Positions 35,624 through 43,966 of a DNA stretch of 64,000 nucleotides are shown here, one piece after another. The notes under the pieces were generated by a model that ran no database searches, was not told the origin of the DNA, and saw nothing but the letters and a program-made list of their open reading frames with translations. Numbering within the stretch: the first letter of the stretch is position 1; each line of letters begins with the position of its first letter. The position numbers were made by a program, and so were the translations under genes. This DNA comes from Candidatus Hydrogenedentota bacterium (lineage in GTDB: Bacteria > Hydrogenedentota > Hydrogenedentia > Hydrogenedentales > JAEUWI01), in the NCBI GenBank assembly GCA_019637335.1, contig JAHBVV010000002.1, positions 62,001-126,000 on the forward strand, in the 5' to 3' direction.

Positions 35624-36174
35624 CGTGGGGGGGGTGCGAGCTCATCGTTTGCGTCGAGGATAAGTTTCACGAACAATTTGTGCGCAAGGTGCTGATGAAT
35701 CTGGGCTACAGTATTCGCCAATGCCGGATAAAGGTGGCCCCCCGAGGGAAAGGCGCCGCTGAAAAGTGGGTAAGAGCGATATACGCCCGGGAGGTCCGGT
35801 TGCATCGCAAGCGAAGCAAGACGATCCGCCCGAACAGCGGAGTTCTTACGATAGTTGACGCCGACGCGCTTACGGTTGCGCAGCGTAAAGTCCAGATGGG
35901 CAGCGAACTGCGCGCGCTTGGAGAGGGCCCGCGAGGAGCAAACGAACCCATAGCCATCTGGGTGCCAAGGCGCCACATAGAAACATGGCTCGTATACTTG
36001 TGCGGCGGGACGGCCACCGAAGAAGAGGATGTCAAGCGAGGCAGGTTCGAGGCCAGCGTGTCCCAGGCCGCCGGCAGGTTCGCGGAGCTTTTTCACGAAC
36101 GAAAGCGGGGGCCCCTCGACACGCTACCTTCTATTGACGCTTCCCTCGAGGAAACGCTTCGGATTCGTCCGTAG
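35557..36174 (+). CDS. TOPRIM-like partner of the ATPase, possible frameshift at its start
   Basis: As written, this frame is open from GTG 35557, but family-like sequence begins only at CELIVCVEDKFHEQFVRKVL. It continues with VLTIVDADAL and IWVPRRHIETWLVYL, a pattern of E ... DxD ... typical of TOPRIM-fold nucleases (compare DUF4276 or AriB-type proteins). ATG 35616 overlaps the ATPase stop and would be the natural coupled start, yet it is out of frame because of a run of eight G (35627-35634). With seven G it reads MHSVGGCELIVCVED and gives 185 residues. This is either a sequencing error or a slippage switch. Confidence 0.6.
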   Translation: MGRFRWGASVRTHGAWLGKQCIAWGGCELIVCVEDKFHEQFVRKVLMNLGYSIRQCRIKVAPRGKGAAEKWVRAIYAREVRLHRKRSKTIRPNSGVLTIVDADALTVAQRKVQMGSELRALGEGPRGANEPIAIWVPRRHIETWLVYLCGGTATEEEDVKRGRFEASVSQAAGRFAELFHERKRGPLDTLPSIDASLEETLRIRP

Positions 36175-36202
36175 GAATCTCGAAACGCGTCGCGGGATTC
36201 GC

Positions 36203-36907
36203 TCATTCCTCGCCGAATCGGTAGCCCACCCCGCGCACCGTGATGATGTACCGGGGACGCAGCGGATCTTCCTCGATCTTCTTGCGGATATGGCCAATAT
36301 GCACGTCCACCACCTTGGGAACCCCATAATACGAGTGCTTCCACGCCATCTCGATCAGCTGGTCGCGAGAGAATACCCGGTTGGGGCGCTTCGCAAGCGT
36401 CAGCAGCAATTCAAACTCGATCGCGGTCAGCTCCACCGGCTGGTCGTCCCGCCACACGCGCCGGGACTCGGGGTCAATACGGAGGCCGGGAAAGCGCAGT
36501 TCACTCGCCGAGGGCGCCGTGCGCGTCATCCGCCGCAGAATAGCCCGAACCCGGGCCAGGAACTCCTGCGGGTCGAAGGGCTTCGTGAGGTAGTCGTCCG
36601 CCCCCAGGGTCAGCGCCATCACCTTCACGGCCCCCACCGACGTGGCGCTGAGCATGAGCACCGGCGTCTCGAAATCCTCCCGCACCCGCCGCAGCACCTC
36701 GATCCCGTCCAGCGGTTCCGCGCCGCCGTCGGAAGGCAGCGAAATATCCAGTATCACCAGGTCCGGCTCAAACTCCACCACCCGCCGGAGCGCGCCGGCC
36801 CCATCCTCGGTGCACGCGACCTCGTAGCCTTCCCGCGCCAGCTGCTTCCGCAGCCGATCAAGCATGGCGCGATCATCGTCAACCAGCAGTATCCGCTCCG
36901 CCGCCAT
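36203..36907 (-). CDS. OmpR/PhoB-type response regulator
   Basis: 234 residues from ATG 36907. The N-terminal receiver has the acidic cluster LLVDDD, phospho-acceptor Asp 54 in LVILDISLP, and Lys in YLTKPFDPQEF. A C-terminal winged helix follows with ELTAIEFELLLTLAKRPNRVFSRDQLIE and VVDVHIGHIRKKIEEDP...IITVRGVGYRF, the full trans-reg-C signature. It follows the histidine kinase gene by four bases, so it is the cognate DNA-binding partner. Target genes are not evident. The receiver contains an unusual acidic GGAEPLDG insertion after the phospho-site. Confidence 0.92.
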   Translation of the reverse strand: MAAERILLVDDDRAMLDRLRKQLAREGYEVACTEDGAGALRRVVEFEPDLVILDISLPSDGGAEPLDGIEVLRRVREDFETPVLMLSATSVGAVKVMALTLGADDYLTKPFDPQEFLARVRAILRRMTRTAPSASELRFPGLRIDPESRRVWRDDQPVELTAIEFELLLTLAKRPNRVFSRDQLIEMAWKHSYYGVPKVVDVHIGHIRKKIEEDPLRPRYIITVRGVGYRFGEE

Positions 36908-36911
36908 GGGA

Positions 36912-38066
36912 TCAGGATTCCCCGGGCGCCGGCGCGCCGGGCTCGATCGTGAAGTGAAAGCGCGCGCCCTCGCCGGGGTGGCTCTCCGCCCATACCGATC
37001 CGCCATGCCGGCTCACGACCCGCTTCACCACCGCCAGGCCGACCCCCGAACCCTCGTATTCGTCCGGCTGATGGAAACGCTGGAAAACGGTAAAAAGGCG
37101 CTCCGCCTCGTCCGCCTCGAAGCCCACGCCATTGTCCGCCACCGTATAGACGCCATGGCCCCCCTCCACGCGCCGTGAAATCTCGATGGCCGCCGGGTCC
37201 TTACCGCGCGTGAACTTCACCGCGTTTCCGATCAGGTTCGCGAAAACCTGCCGCACCAGCGTCGGGTCGCCCTCGGCGATGCCCAGATCGCCCACCCGGA
37301 AGTCCACGGCGCGGTCTTCGTCCTCTATCTCATACCGCGCTTCCGCGATGACCTGCTCAACCAGCCGGTTCAGGTCGACGGATTCGCGGTGGAGCACCTG
37401 CCCCGTAACCCGCGAAAACTGGAGCAAATCCTCCACAAGCTGGGCCATTTGACGCGTGCCCTCCCGGATCTGCTCCGCATACTGCAAGCCTTCGGACGAA
37501 AGCTCGTGCCCGTGCCGGTCCATCAACAGGTACGCGAATTTGTCGATGAAACGGAGGGGCGCCCGCAGGTCATGCGCCACCGAATACGAGAACCCCTCCA
37601 GCTCCTCGTTGAGCCGCTCCAGCGCACGGGCGCTGTCGGTCGCCGCGATGCGCTCCGCGTCGTTGGCCGCACGCTCCCGCGCCATCTCCGTCACGTCCTC
37701 CACCCGGATCGCCCGCAGGCGGCCCCGGTCCGGAAGTCCAAGCGGGATGGCCGTCAGCAATAGCGTGATCTCCTCGCCGGCCCCGTCCGCCAGGTAGAGG
37801 ATTTCCCGGCCCGGATCACCCGCCCGCGCCAGCCGTTCCGCCCGCTCCACAAACGGGGCCAGGTGCGGGCGGTGTTCGAGTGCGCCCCCGAGCGCGCGCC
37901 CGAGCAAATCGGCGCGGTCGGCGCGGGCAAAGGTGCTGAACGCGCTATTGGCCTCCAGGATGCGCCCGCCGGGATCGAGCGCCACCACGGGATCGGAGAG
38001 GCCGTCCAGGTACGAGACGGCCAGGGCTTCATCGCGCCAGCCGGTCTGGGCGGTCGGTGAGTTCAT
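36912..38066 (-). CDS. PAS-containing sensor histidine kinase
   Basis: 384 residues from ATG 38066. One PAS domain (about 15-125), then the H-box FSYSVAHDLRAPLRFIDKF with phospho-His 165, as in phytochrome-type kinases. The catalytic domain has the N-box NLIGNAVKFT, G1 DNGVGF, F-box FQRFH and G2 GSGVGLAVVKRVV. No membrane segments, so it is a soluble sensor; no cofactor-binding Cys or His is obvious in the PAS. It forms an operon with the downstream OmpR-type regulator. The longer upstream frame overlapping 38216 is rejected. Confidence 0.9.
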   Translation of the reverse strand: MNSPTAQTGWRDEALAVSYLDGLSDPVVALDPGGRILEANSAFSTFARADRADLLGRALGGALEHRPHLAPFVERAERLARAGDPGREILYLADGAGEEITLLLTAIPLGLPDRGRLRAIRVEDVTEMARERAANDAERIAATDSARALERLNEELEGFSYSVAHDLRAPLRFIDKFAYLLMDRHGHELSSEGLQYAEQIREGTRQMAQLVEDLLQFSRVTGQVLHRESVDLNRLVEQVIAEARYEIEDEDRAVDFRVGDLGIAEGDPTLVRQVFANLIGNAVKFTRGKDPAAIEISRRVEGGHGVYTVADNGVGFEADEAERLFTVFQRFHQPDEYEGSGVGLAVVKRVVSRHGGSVWAESHPGEGARFHFTIEPGAPAPGES

Positions 38067-38218
38067 GGCCGCGATTGTAACATCAGGTCTCTCCCAAGGC
38101 AACGGCCCGCGCAACCGCCGGCGGGCGGGCTTTGCCAAATCTTTACTTATGCTTTGCCCGCCGTTTTCCTGGACACGGTAGTGTATCGTCAGTGGCGTGT
38201 ATTTAAGGAGAACCACCC

Positions 38219-38416
38219 ATGCGTGCTGAAGGGCGCCGTAGCCCCGATGAATTGGCCCGGTTGAAGCGCGAAGCCCTCGAGGACTTCGACGGAAATGATG
38301 ATGTGACCGGCGATGAATCTTCCCACAAGCGCCGCCGCGCCTGGAAAGAGGAGAGCCGCCGCCAGGACCGCCAGTCCAAAAAACAACGGCAGCGGAACCC
38401 CGAATGGAACGATTAG
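38219..38416 (+). CDS. Small highly charged protein, unknown
   Basis: 65 residues, ATG 38219 with an ideal AAGGAG (38205-38210) eight bases upstream, which is the main reason to accept it. The composition is extreme: about half Arg, Lys, Asp and Glu, ending SKKQRQRNPEWND. An acidic stretch (EDFDGNDDVTGDES) precedes a basic tail. There are no hydrophobic segments. It is divergent from the histidine kinase gene and about 100 bp before the methyltransferase/ATP-grasp gene. Function unknown; a nucleic-acid or ribosome-associated small protein is one possibility. Confidence 0.6.
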   Translation: MRAEGRRSPDELARLKREALEDFDGNDDVTGDESSHKRRRAWKEESRRQDRQSKKQRQRNPEWND

Positions 38417-38521
38417 CTCAGCCTGATTGCGGAAGCTTGTGCCGGCTCGCCCGCTTGTCTATCCCCTCCCCGGCACGGGAGAAGATGCGGGGCCGCCAGC
38501 GCCCGCGAAAGGCCGTGTTTG

Positions 38522-40453
38522 ATGAGTGGTAACAACCACCACACTGCGCTCAAAGAAAGCAAGACCTTCGGGCCCGTGCCCGATCTCGAACGCCACCTCC
38601 CCTCCGAATGGTGGCGCACCCTGTTCAATGCCGTCTACCTCAAGACCGACGGCGACGTCGTCGAGAATTCCGCCAGCACCGAGAGCGACGTCGATTTGCT
38701 CGTTGCCTCCGCCGATCTCCGCCCGGAAGACGCCATCCTCGATCTCTGCTGCGGCCAGGGGCGCCACGCCCTGGAACTCGCCCGGCGCGGCTTCCAGCAC
38801 GTGACCGGCCTCGACCGCTCCCGCTACCTCGTACGCCTCGCGCGCAAGCGCAACAAGCGGCGCCGCCTTTCGGCCACCTTTCGCGAGGGCGACGCCCGCA
38901 AGCTCCGCCTGGCCCCCGAGTCCTTCGATTGCGTCTCCCTCATGGGCAACTCCTTCGGCTACTTCGAGCGCGCGGAAGACGATCTCGCGGTGCTCACCTC
39001 GGTCTGGCGCGTGCTGAAGCCGGGTGGGCGCGTCGTGCTCGATGTCGTCGACGGCGAGTGGATGCGCCAGAAATACGAGCCGCGCTCCTGGGAGTGGATC
39101 GACGAAAACCACTTCGTCTGCCGCGAGCGCGCCCTCGCCCAGGACGGGCAGCGCCTCATCTCCCGCGAAATCGTCACGCACGCCGAGCGCGGCGTCATCG
39201 CCGACCAGTTCTACGCCGAGCGCCTCTACACCTACCCGCAGCTCGTGGAACTGCTCGAGCGCGCCGGCTTCAAGGACGTCCGCCAGGGCGCCGACCCGAC
39301 CACACACTCCAGCCGCCAGCAGGACCTCGGCATGCTCTCCCGCCGGATCTGCCTGGTGGCCTCCAAACCCGTCTACGTCGGACGCCGCCCGCGCCGTGGC
39401 CCGCTCTATCCCAATGTCACCGTGCTGCTCGGCGATCCCTCCCAGCCCGACGCCGTAAAGCGCGAGGGCGTGTTCTCCACCGAGGATATCGAAACCATCG
39501 AGCGCATGCGCGCGGCCCTGGGCGCCCTGAAGGACTACGAATTTCGCTACTGGACCGACCACCACGGACTCTTCCGGATGCTCCAGGAGGATCGGCCCGA
39601 TTTCGTGCTCAACCTCTGCGACGAGGGATTTCACAATGACCCCTTCAAGGAGATGCACGTGGCCGCCGCCCTCGAGATGTTCGGCGTGCCCTACAGCGGC
39701 GCCGCGCCCCGCGCGCTTGGCCTATGCTATGACAAGGCCCTCGTCCGCGCCGTCGCCCATTCCCTGGATATTCCGGTTCCCCTCGAGTCCTTCTTTGCGG
39801 CCGACGATCAAATGGCCACCCTGCCCTCCGTCTTTCCCGCGCTTGTGAAGCCCAATCTCGGCGACAGCAGCCAGGGCATCACGCAGGATGCCGTCGTGCA
39901 CAACAAGGAGCAGTTCATCGCCTACTGGGAGCGGCTGCGCTCGGAATTCCCGGATCGCCCCCTGCTCGTGCAGGAATTTCTCAGCGGAAATGAATATAGC
40001 GTGGGCGTCATCGGTAATCCCGGTAGCGACTTTCTCGTGTTGCCCGTGCTGGAGGTGGATTACTCGGGGCTCGACCCCGCGCTGCCGCGCATCCTCGGCT
40101 ACGAGTCGAAGTGGCAGCCGGATTCGCCCTACTGGAACGACATACGCTACAAGGTGGCCTCCCTCGATGCGGCGGCGAAGCGACAGATCGTCGATAACTC
40201 GCTGGTGCTGTTCGAACGGCTGGGTTGCCGGGACTACGCCCGCTTCGATTTCCGGGCCGACGCCAACGGGGTCATTAAGCTGCTCGAGGCCAATCCGAAC
40301 CCGGGTTGGTGTTGGGATGGTAAATTGAATATAATGGCGGGCTACGCAGACTATACATACGCGGATGTATTGCGTATAATAATCGAAACCGCGCAGCTCC
40401 GGTACGGAGCGGCGCCCGCCCTTGATGTCTCGCTCCCCGCGGGAGCCAACTGA
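38522..40453 (+). CDS. Methyltransferase + D-Ala-D-Ala ligase-like ATP-grasp fusion
   Basis: 643 residues from ATG 38522. Residues 30-285 are a class I SAM methyltransferase: motif I ILDLCCGQGRHALELARRG, VTGLDRSRYLV, FREGDARKL and WRVLKPGGRVVLD. Residues 300-630 are an ATP-grasp ligase with VTVLLGDPSQPDAVK, YSGAAPRALGLCYDKALVR, ALVKPNLGDSSQGI, LLVQEFLSGNEYSVGVIG, FDFRAD and LLEANPNPGW. The ligase resembles D-Ala-D-Ala ligases, but a genuine ddl exists at 30 kb. The substrate is probably a different amino acid or peptide that is also methylated. No stop or frameshift at the junction. Confidence 0.83.
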   Translation: MSGNNHHTALKESKTFGPVPDLERHLPSEWWRTLFNAVYLKTDGDVVENSASTESDVDLLVASADLRPEDAILDLCCGQGRHALELARRGFQHVTGLDRSRYLVRLARKRNKRRRLSATFREGDARKLRLAPESFDCVSLMGNSFGYFERAEDDLAVLTSVWRVLKPGGRVVLDVVDGEWMRQKYEPRSWEWIDENHFVCRERALAQDGQRLISREIVTHAERGVIADQFYAERLYTYPQLVELLERAGFKDVRQGADPTTHSSRQQDLGMLSRRICLVASKPVYVGRRPRRGPLYPNVTVLLGDPSQPDAVKREGVFSTEDIETIERMRAALGALKDYEFRYWTDHHGLFRMLQEDRPDFVLNLCDEGFHNDPFKEMHVAAALEMFGVPYSGAAPRALGLCYDKALVRAVAHSLDIPVPLESFFAADDQMATLPSVFPALVKPNLGDSSQGITQDAVVHNKEQFIAYWERLRSEFPDRPLLVQEFLSGNEYSVGVIGNPGSDFLVLPVLEVDYSGLDPALPRILGYESKWQPDSPYWNDIRYKVASLDAAAKRQIVDNSLVLFERLGCRDYARFDFRADANGVIKLLEANPNPGWCWDGKLNIMAGYADYTYADVLRIIIETAQLRYGAAPALDVSLPAGAN

Positions 40454-40588
40454 ATCACGTGCCCACATGGCGCCCCAAGTGCGCCTTTACCGTTTCTTTA
40501 CCCTATGTTTGCCATGTGTAGAAAGCGTGGCGCTACCATCTGCGGTTCATCGCCCGAGCGGGCGGTGCCGGAAAGGAGGATTTATACG

Positions 40589-41035
40589 TTGGCTAAAGGA
40601 AGACACCTTCTCATCGATTGCACCGGGGTGCCCCCGGAGGTATGCGGCGACGACAAGCTCGTCCTGAAGGCTATGGCCACGGCGGCGGAACGCGCCGGCG
40701 CGACCGTGATCTCTCAGGTTCGCTACCATTTTGGGCACAACTCCGCTCCTGGTTTTACCGCCATGGTCCTGCTGGACGAGAGCCATTGCTCCGCGCACGC
40801 CTATTCGGACGAAGGCCTGCTCGCCCTGGATATTTTTACCTGCGGTAATACCGATCCCCGTGATGTACTGGCGTATATGCAGGAGATGCTCGACCTGGGT
40901 GATATCACCGTTCAGCACTGTGAACGGTTCCATACGCCCGGCGAGCGCTTCAGAGCGCCTGAGATTGCTGTCTCCCTCAAATCCTTCCGAACCGAAGCCC
41001 TCGAGCTCGCGGCCAACGGGAATGGGCATGACTGA
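40589..41035 (+). CDS. speD: S-adenosylmethionine decarboxylase proenzyme (SpeH type)
   Basis: 148 residues from TTG 40589, chosen because AAAGGAGGA (40572-40580) sits eight bases upstream; an ATG further upstream lacks this. Pyruvoyl-type enzyme: LDESHCSAHAYSDEG contains the self-cleavage Glu-Ser pair (Ser 65), with His 70 and Cys 85 (DIFTCG) at the spacing of the small bacterial enzyme of known structure. It supplies decarboxylated SAM for polyamine synthesis. Its stop lies inside the start of a deoxyhypusine-synthase-like gene. No spermidine synthase (speE) is visible in the window. Confidence 0.92.
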   Translation: MAKGRHLLIDCTGVPPEVCGDDKLVLKAMATAAERAGATVISQVRYHFGHNSAPGFTAMVLLDESHCSAHAYSDEGLLALDIFTCGNTDPRDVLAYMQEMLDLGDITVQHCERFHTPGERFRAPEIAVSLKSFRTEALELAANGNGHD

Positions 41036-42089
41036 TCACCGATCGTTTCACGACGGTTGCCAGGACGGCCTCAAAGCACTGCACAGTCTCGACCTGGACC
41101 AGGTCCACACTTTTAAGGGCCTGGTCCAGGCGATGGGCCGCACCGCATTCGGCGGGCGGCGCCTCGGCGAGGCGCTGGAGGTTCTCACCGAAATGGCCCG
41201 CACCCCGGGCTGTTTCAAGGTGATGAGCATCTCCGGCGCCATGACCGTCGCCAAGCAGGGCAAGATCGTCTCCGACTTGATCGACCGCGGCGTGGTGGAC
41301 GCGATTGTGGCCACCGGCGCCCTCGTGACCCACGGCCTCACCGAATCCTTTGGCAATGTCCACTACGCCGTCCCGCACGACGCCAACGACGAGGAACTCT
41401 TCGACAAGGGGTACAACCGTATCTACGATACCCTGGAAATGGAAGCCAACCTCAACGATCTCGCCGAAATTATCGCCGGGATCATGGACCGCCAGCAGCG
41501 ATCCGAGCCCTGGTGCTCCAGCGCCATCTGCCGCGCCATCGGCGAAGAACTCGACCGGCGCGACGAAGGGCCCGGCATCCTGCGCAGCGCCTACAGGCGC
41601 GGCGTGCCCGTATACATCCCCGCCTTTACCGACAGCGAGATGGGGCTCGACCTCGCCACGTGGGCCATGGCCCGCAAGCGCGGAACCGATGGCGAAGCCG
41701 CCGACTGCTTCAACCACGTGCCCTCCTACAATCCCTTTCTCGACCTGCAGGACTACGCCCAGCGCGCCATCGCCGCCGATACCCTCGGTATCTTCACCAT
41801 CGGCGGCGGCGTCCCACGCAACTGGGCGCAGCAAGTCGGCCCCTACGCCGACATCACCGCGCGGCGCCTCGGCATCTCCCTCCCGGAGATCAAATTCAAA
41901 TACGCCGTGCGGATCTGTCCCGAGCCCGATCACTGGGGCGGCCTCTCCGGCTGCTCCTACAGCGAAGGCGTCAGCTGGGGCAAGTTCATTCCGCAGTCCG
42001 AAGGCGGGCGCCACTCCGAAGTACACGCCGACGCCACCACGGTGCTCCCGCTGCTGGCCAAGGCGCTCTTCGAGAACCTCGAAAGCTGA
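41028..42089 (+). CDS. Deoxyhypusine synthase-like protein
   Basis: 353 residues from ATG 41028 (or 41022), overlapping the speD stop by eight bases. Family landmarks are SGAMTVAKQGKIVSDLIDRGVVDAIVATGALVTHGLTES, PVYIPAFTDSEMG, LGIFTIGGGVPRNWAQQVGPY, then SEGVSWGKFIP, where the Lys matches the active-site Lys of eukaryotic deoxyhypusine synthase. Bacteria lack eIF5A, so this paralogue probably transfers an aminobutyl group to a small amine or an unknown protein. The tight coupling to speD supports polyamine chemistry. A strong terminator follows. Confidence 0.88.
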   Translation: MTDHRSFHDGCQDGLKALHSLDLDQVHTFKGLVQAMGRTAFGGRRLGEALEVLTEMARTPGCFKVMSISGAMTVAKQGKIVSDLIDRGVVDAIVATGALVTHGLTESFGNVHYAVPHDANDEELFDKGYNRIYDTLEMEANLNDLAEIIAGIMDRQQRSEPWCSSAICRAIGEELDRRDEGPGILRSAYRRGVPVYIPAFTDSEMGLDLATWAMARKRGTDGEAADCFNHVPSYNPFLDLQDYAQRAIAADTLGIFTIGGGVPRNWAQQVGPYADITARRLGISLPEIKFKYAVRICPEPDHWGGLSGCSYSEGVSWGKFIPQSEGGRHSEVHADATTVLPLLAKALFENLES

Positions 42090-42122
42090 TCCGCCGGGTC
42101 CCCATCCGGTCAAAGAAACGGT

Positions 42123-42159
42123 AACGCCGCGCGCTGCATCGGCAACGCGCGGCGTTTTT
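42123..42159 (+). terminator. Rho-independent terminator after speD operon
   Basis: An 11-bp stem (AACGCCGCGCG, 42123-42133; CGCGCGGCGTT, 42146-42156) with a 12-base loop is followed by further T residues (T run 42155-42159). It is 33 bp after the deoxyhypusine-synthase-like stop. Confidence 0.85.
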
Positions 42160-42179
42160 CATGTCTCGCCGCCGTGCGG

Positions 42180-42926
42180 CTACGCCGTAAAGCCCCCGTC
42201 GATATCCAGCACCGTCCCCGTCACAAAGGACGCCTCCGGACTGGCCAGAAACAACACCCCCGCCGCGATCTCCTCGGGACGCCCGTAACGGCCCAGCGCG
42301 CTCACCGAACGCTGCGCAACCGCGCTCGGGCCGTCCGCCGGATTCATCTCCGTGTCCACCGATCCCGGCTGCAGCACATTGATCGTGATCCCGCGGGACG
42401 CCAGATCACGCGCCGCCCCCTTCGTGAACCCGACCACCGCCGCCTTGGTCGCCGCGTAGTCCGCCAGGCCCGGAAACGCCGCCCGGCTCGCCAGCGCCGA
42501 TCCGATCGTGATGATCCGGCCGCCCTCGCCCATGTGCAGCGCCGCCGCGCGGATCGCCGCCGTCACGCCGGTGTAGTTGATCGCCAACTGGCGGTCGAGC
42601 GCGTCCAGGTCAGTGCCCGGATCGCCCACCGCGCCCCCCAGGAACACGCCCGCATTGTTCACGAGAATGTCCAGCCGCCCGAAATGCGCCACGGCCGCCT
42701 CCACCAGCCCGACCGCCTGTTCGCGGTCCGCCAGGTCCGCCTGGAACGCCTTCGCGCGCACCCCGCCCGACGACAGCTCCGCCGCCAGCGCTTCCGCACG
42801 CTCCGCCGAACCGCCATAGCCCAGCGCCACATCCGCCCCGGCCCCCGCCAGCGCCCGCGCAATGGCCGCGCCAATCCCGCGCGACGCCCCGGTCACCAGC
42901 GCCACTTTTCCCGTCAGATTCGTCAT
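42180..42926 (-). CDS. Short-chain dehydrogenase/reductase (FabG-like)
   Basis: 248 residues, the full SDR length. NAD(P) motif TGASRGIG (12-19), structural LVNNAG (89-93), catalytic Ser 143, Tyr 157 and Lys 161 (YAATK), and the C-terminal PGSVDTEMN and FLASPEASFVTGTVLDIDGGF, all typical of 3-oxoacyl-ACP reductase-like enzymes. No fatty acid synthesis gene is adjacent, so a stand-alone alcohol dehydrogenase of unknown substrate is as likely. It lies 42 bp after wrbA on the same strand, possibly as a redox operon. Confidence 0.87.
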   Translation of the reverse strand: MTNLTGKVALVTGASRGIGAAIARALAGAGADVALGYGGSAERAEALAAELSSGGVRAKAFQADLADREQAVGLVEAAVAHFGRLDILVNNAGVFLGGAVGDPGTDLDALDRQLAINYTGVTAAIRAAALHMGEGGRIITIGSALASRAAFPGLADYAATKAAVVGFTKGAARDLASRGITINVLQPGSVDTEMNPADGPSAVAQRSVSALGRYGRPEEIAAGVLFLASPEASFVTGTVLDIDGGFTA

Positions 42927-42968
42927 GCGTACCTCCGCTCTACAGCCCGCCGGGCTGATACGTTTCGA

Positions 42969-43568
42969 TTAACCGTTGAGCCGCGCGGCAATCTCCGCGA
43001 CATGCCTGCCCTGGAAACGCGCCATGGCAAGCTCCTTCTCGCTCGGCTGCCGCGATCCGTCCCCGCCCGCGATCGTCGCCGCGCCCCACGGGCTGCCGCC
43101 CTTCACCTCGCTGATGTCCGCCAGCTCCGCGCACGCGTAGGGCAGGCCCACGTAAATCATCCCGTGGTGCATCAGCGTCGGTACAAACGTCATGATCGTC
43201 GACTCATTCCCGCCCCCCGTGCCTGTACTCGTGAACACACTGCCCACCTTGCCCACAAGCGCCCCCTTCGCCCAAAGCCCGCCCGTCTGATCCAGGAAAT
43301 TGCGCATCTGCGCCGCCATATTCCCGAAACGTGTGGGCGTCCCGAAGATAACCGCGTCGTACTCCGCAAGTTCCGGCGGCGCCGCCACCGGAGCGGACTG
43401 GTCCAGTTTCCCACCGTGCTTCTTCAACGTCTCCTCCGGAATCGTCTCCGGAACCCGCTTCACCGTCACCTCAACCCCCTCCACCGAGCGCGCCCCTTCC
43501 GCAACCGCCCCCGCCATCGTCTCAATATGACCATACATCGAATAATAAAGCACCAATACCTTCGTCAT
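42969..43568 (-). CDS. wrbA: NAD(P)H:quinone oxidoreductase, WrbA type
   Basis: 199 residues from ATG 43568, with an AGGAGGAG ribosome site upstream; the longer frame is rejected. Flavodoxin-like FMN site [14 protein letters not shown], then [45 protein letters not shown] and MIYVGLPYA, all characteristic of WrbA. The enzyme reduces quinones by two electrons, avoiding semiquinones. It precedes an SDR on the same strand. The intergenic DNA upstream contains one of the two direct repeats that flank the sigma-factor fusion gene. Confidence 0.92.
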   Translation of the reverse strand: MTKVLVLYYSMYGHIETMAGAVAEGARSVEGVEVTVKRVPETIPEETLKKHGGKLDQSAPVAAPPELAEYDAVIFGTPTRFGNMAAQMRNFLDQTGGLWAKGALVGKVGSVFTSTGTGGGNESTIMTFVPTLMHHGMIYVGLPYACAELADISEVKGGSPWGAATIAGGDGSRQPSEKELAMARFQGRHVAEIAARLNG

Positions 43569-43749
43569 TGCCAGATCTCCTCCTGGGTTGCCAATCTGCT
43601 GCCATCGCGACGCCGCGCCCTGCGGCGCCACCGCGACCCTCGATCTACATTCGCGCCACCGCGCACCGCGGTGTGCCATGAAATAAACTTACACGAAATT
43701 GATTTATATGTCAAGCAATAGCGCCCATCATACACAACCCGCCACGCAG

Positions 43750-43930
43750 GATTGCGGGCATTCCCGCGGCAACGGACGCCACCCGCCAACACAACCGCGA
43801 CCTTGACCGGCAACCAGGCGCAGCGCCCAACCCCCGTGCCACGCGATCGCGCTCCAGCGCGTTCGTGTGCCTGGACCAACACGGCCCCCACTTCCCGGAG
43901 AGCCACTCAAAACGAGCGGCTTCACACACT
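43750..43930 (+). repeat. Left flank repeat of sigma-fusion gene
   Basis: A shortened palindrome (GCGGGCATTCCCGC, 43754-43767) is followed at 43832-43925 by a 94-bp block starting CCCCGTGCCACGCGATCGCG. The 94-bp block recurs in the same orientation at 46959-47052 with about ten mismatches by eye. The two blocks bracket the sigma-factor fusion gene, this one 41 bp beyond its stop. No gene supported in the spacer. Confidence 0.75.
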
Positions 43931-43966
43931 CATCGGCACACAGCCCCAAACGACCACCTCCAAAAC

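Noticed and set aside
42174-43721. 515-codon plus-strand frame over the SDR and wrbA genes
   Set aside because: Arg/His/Pro-rich shadow of two well-supported minus-strand genes.
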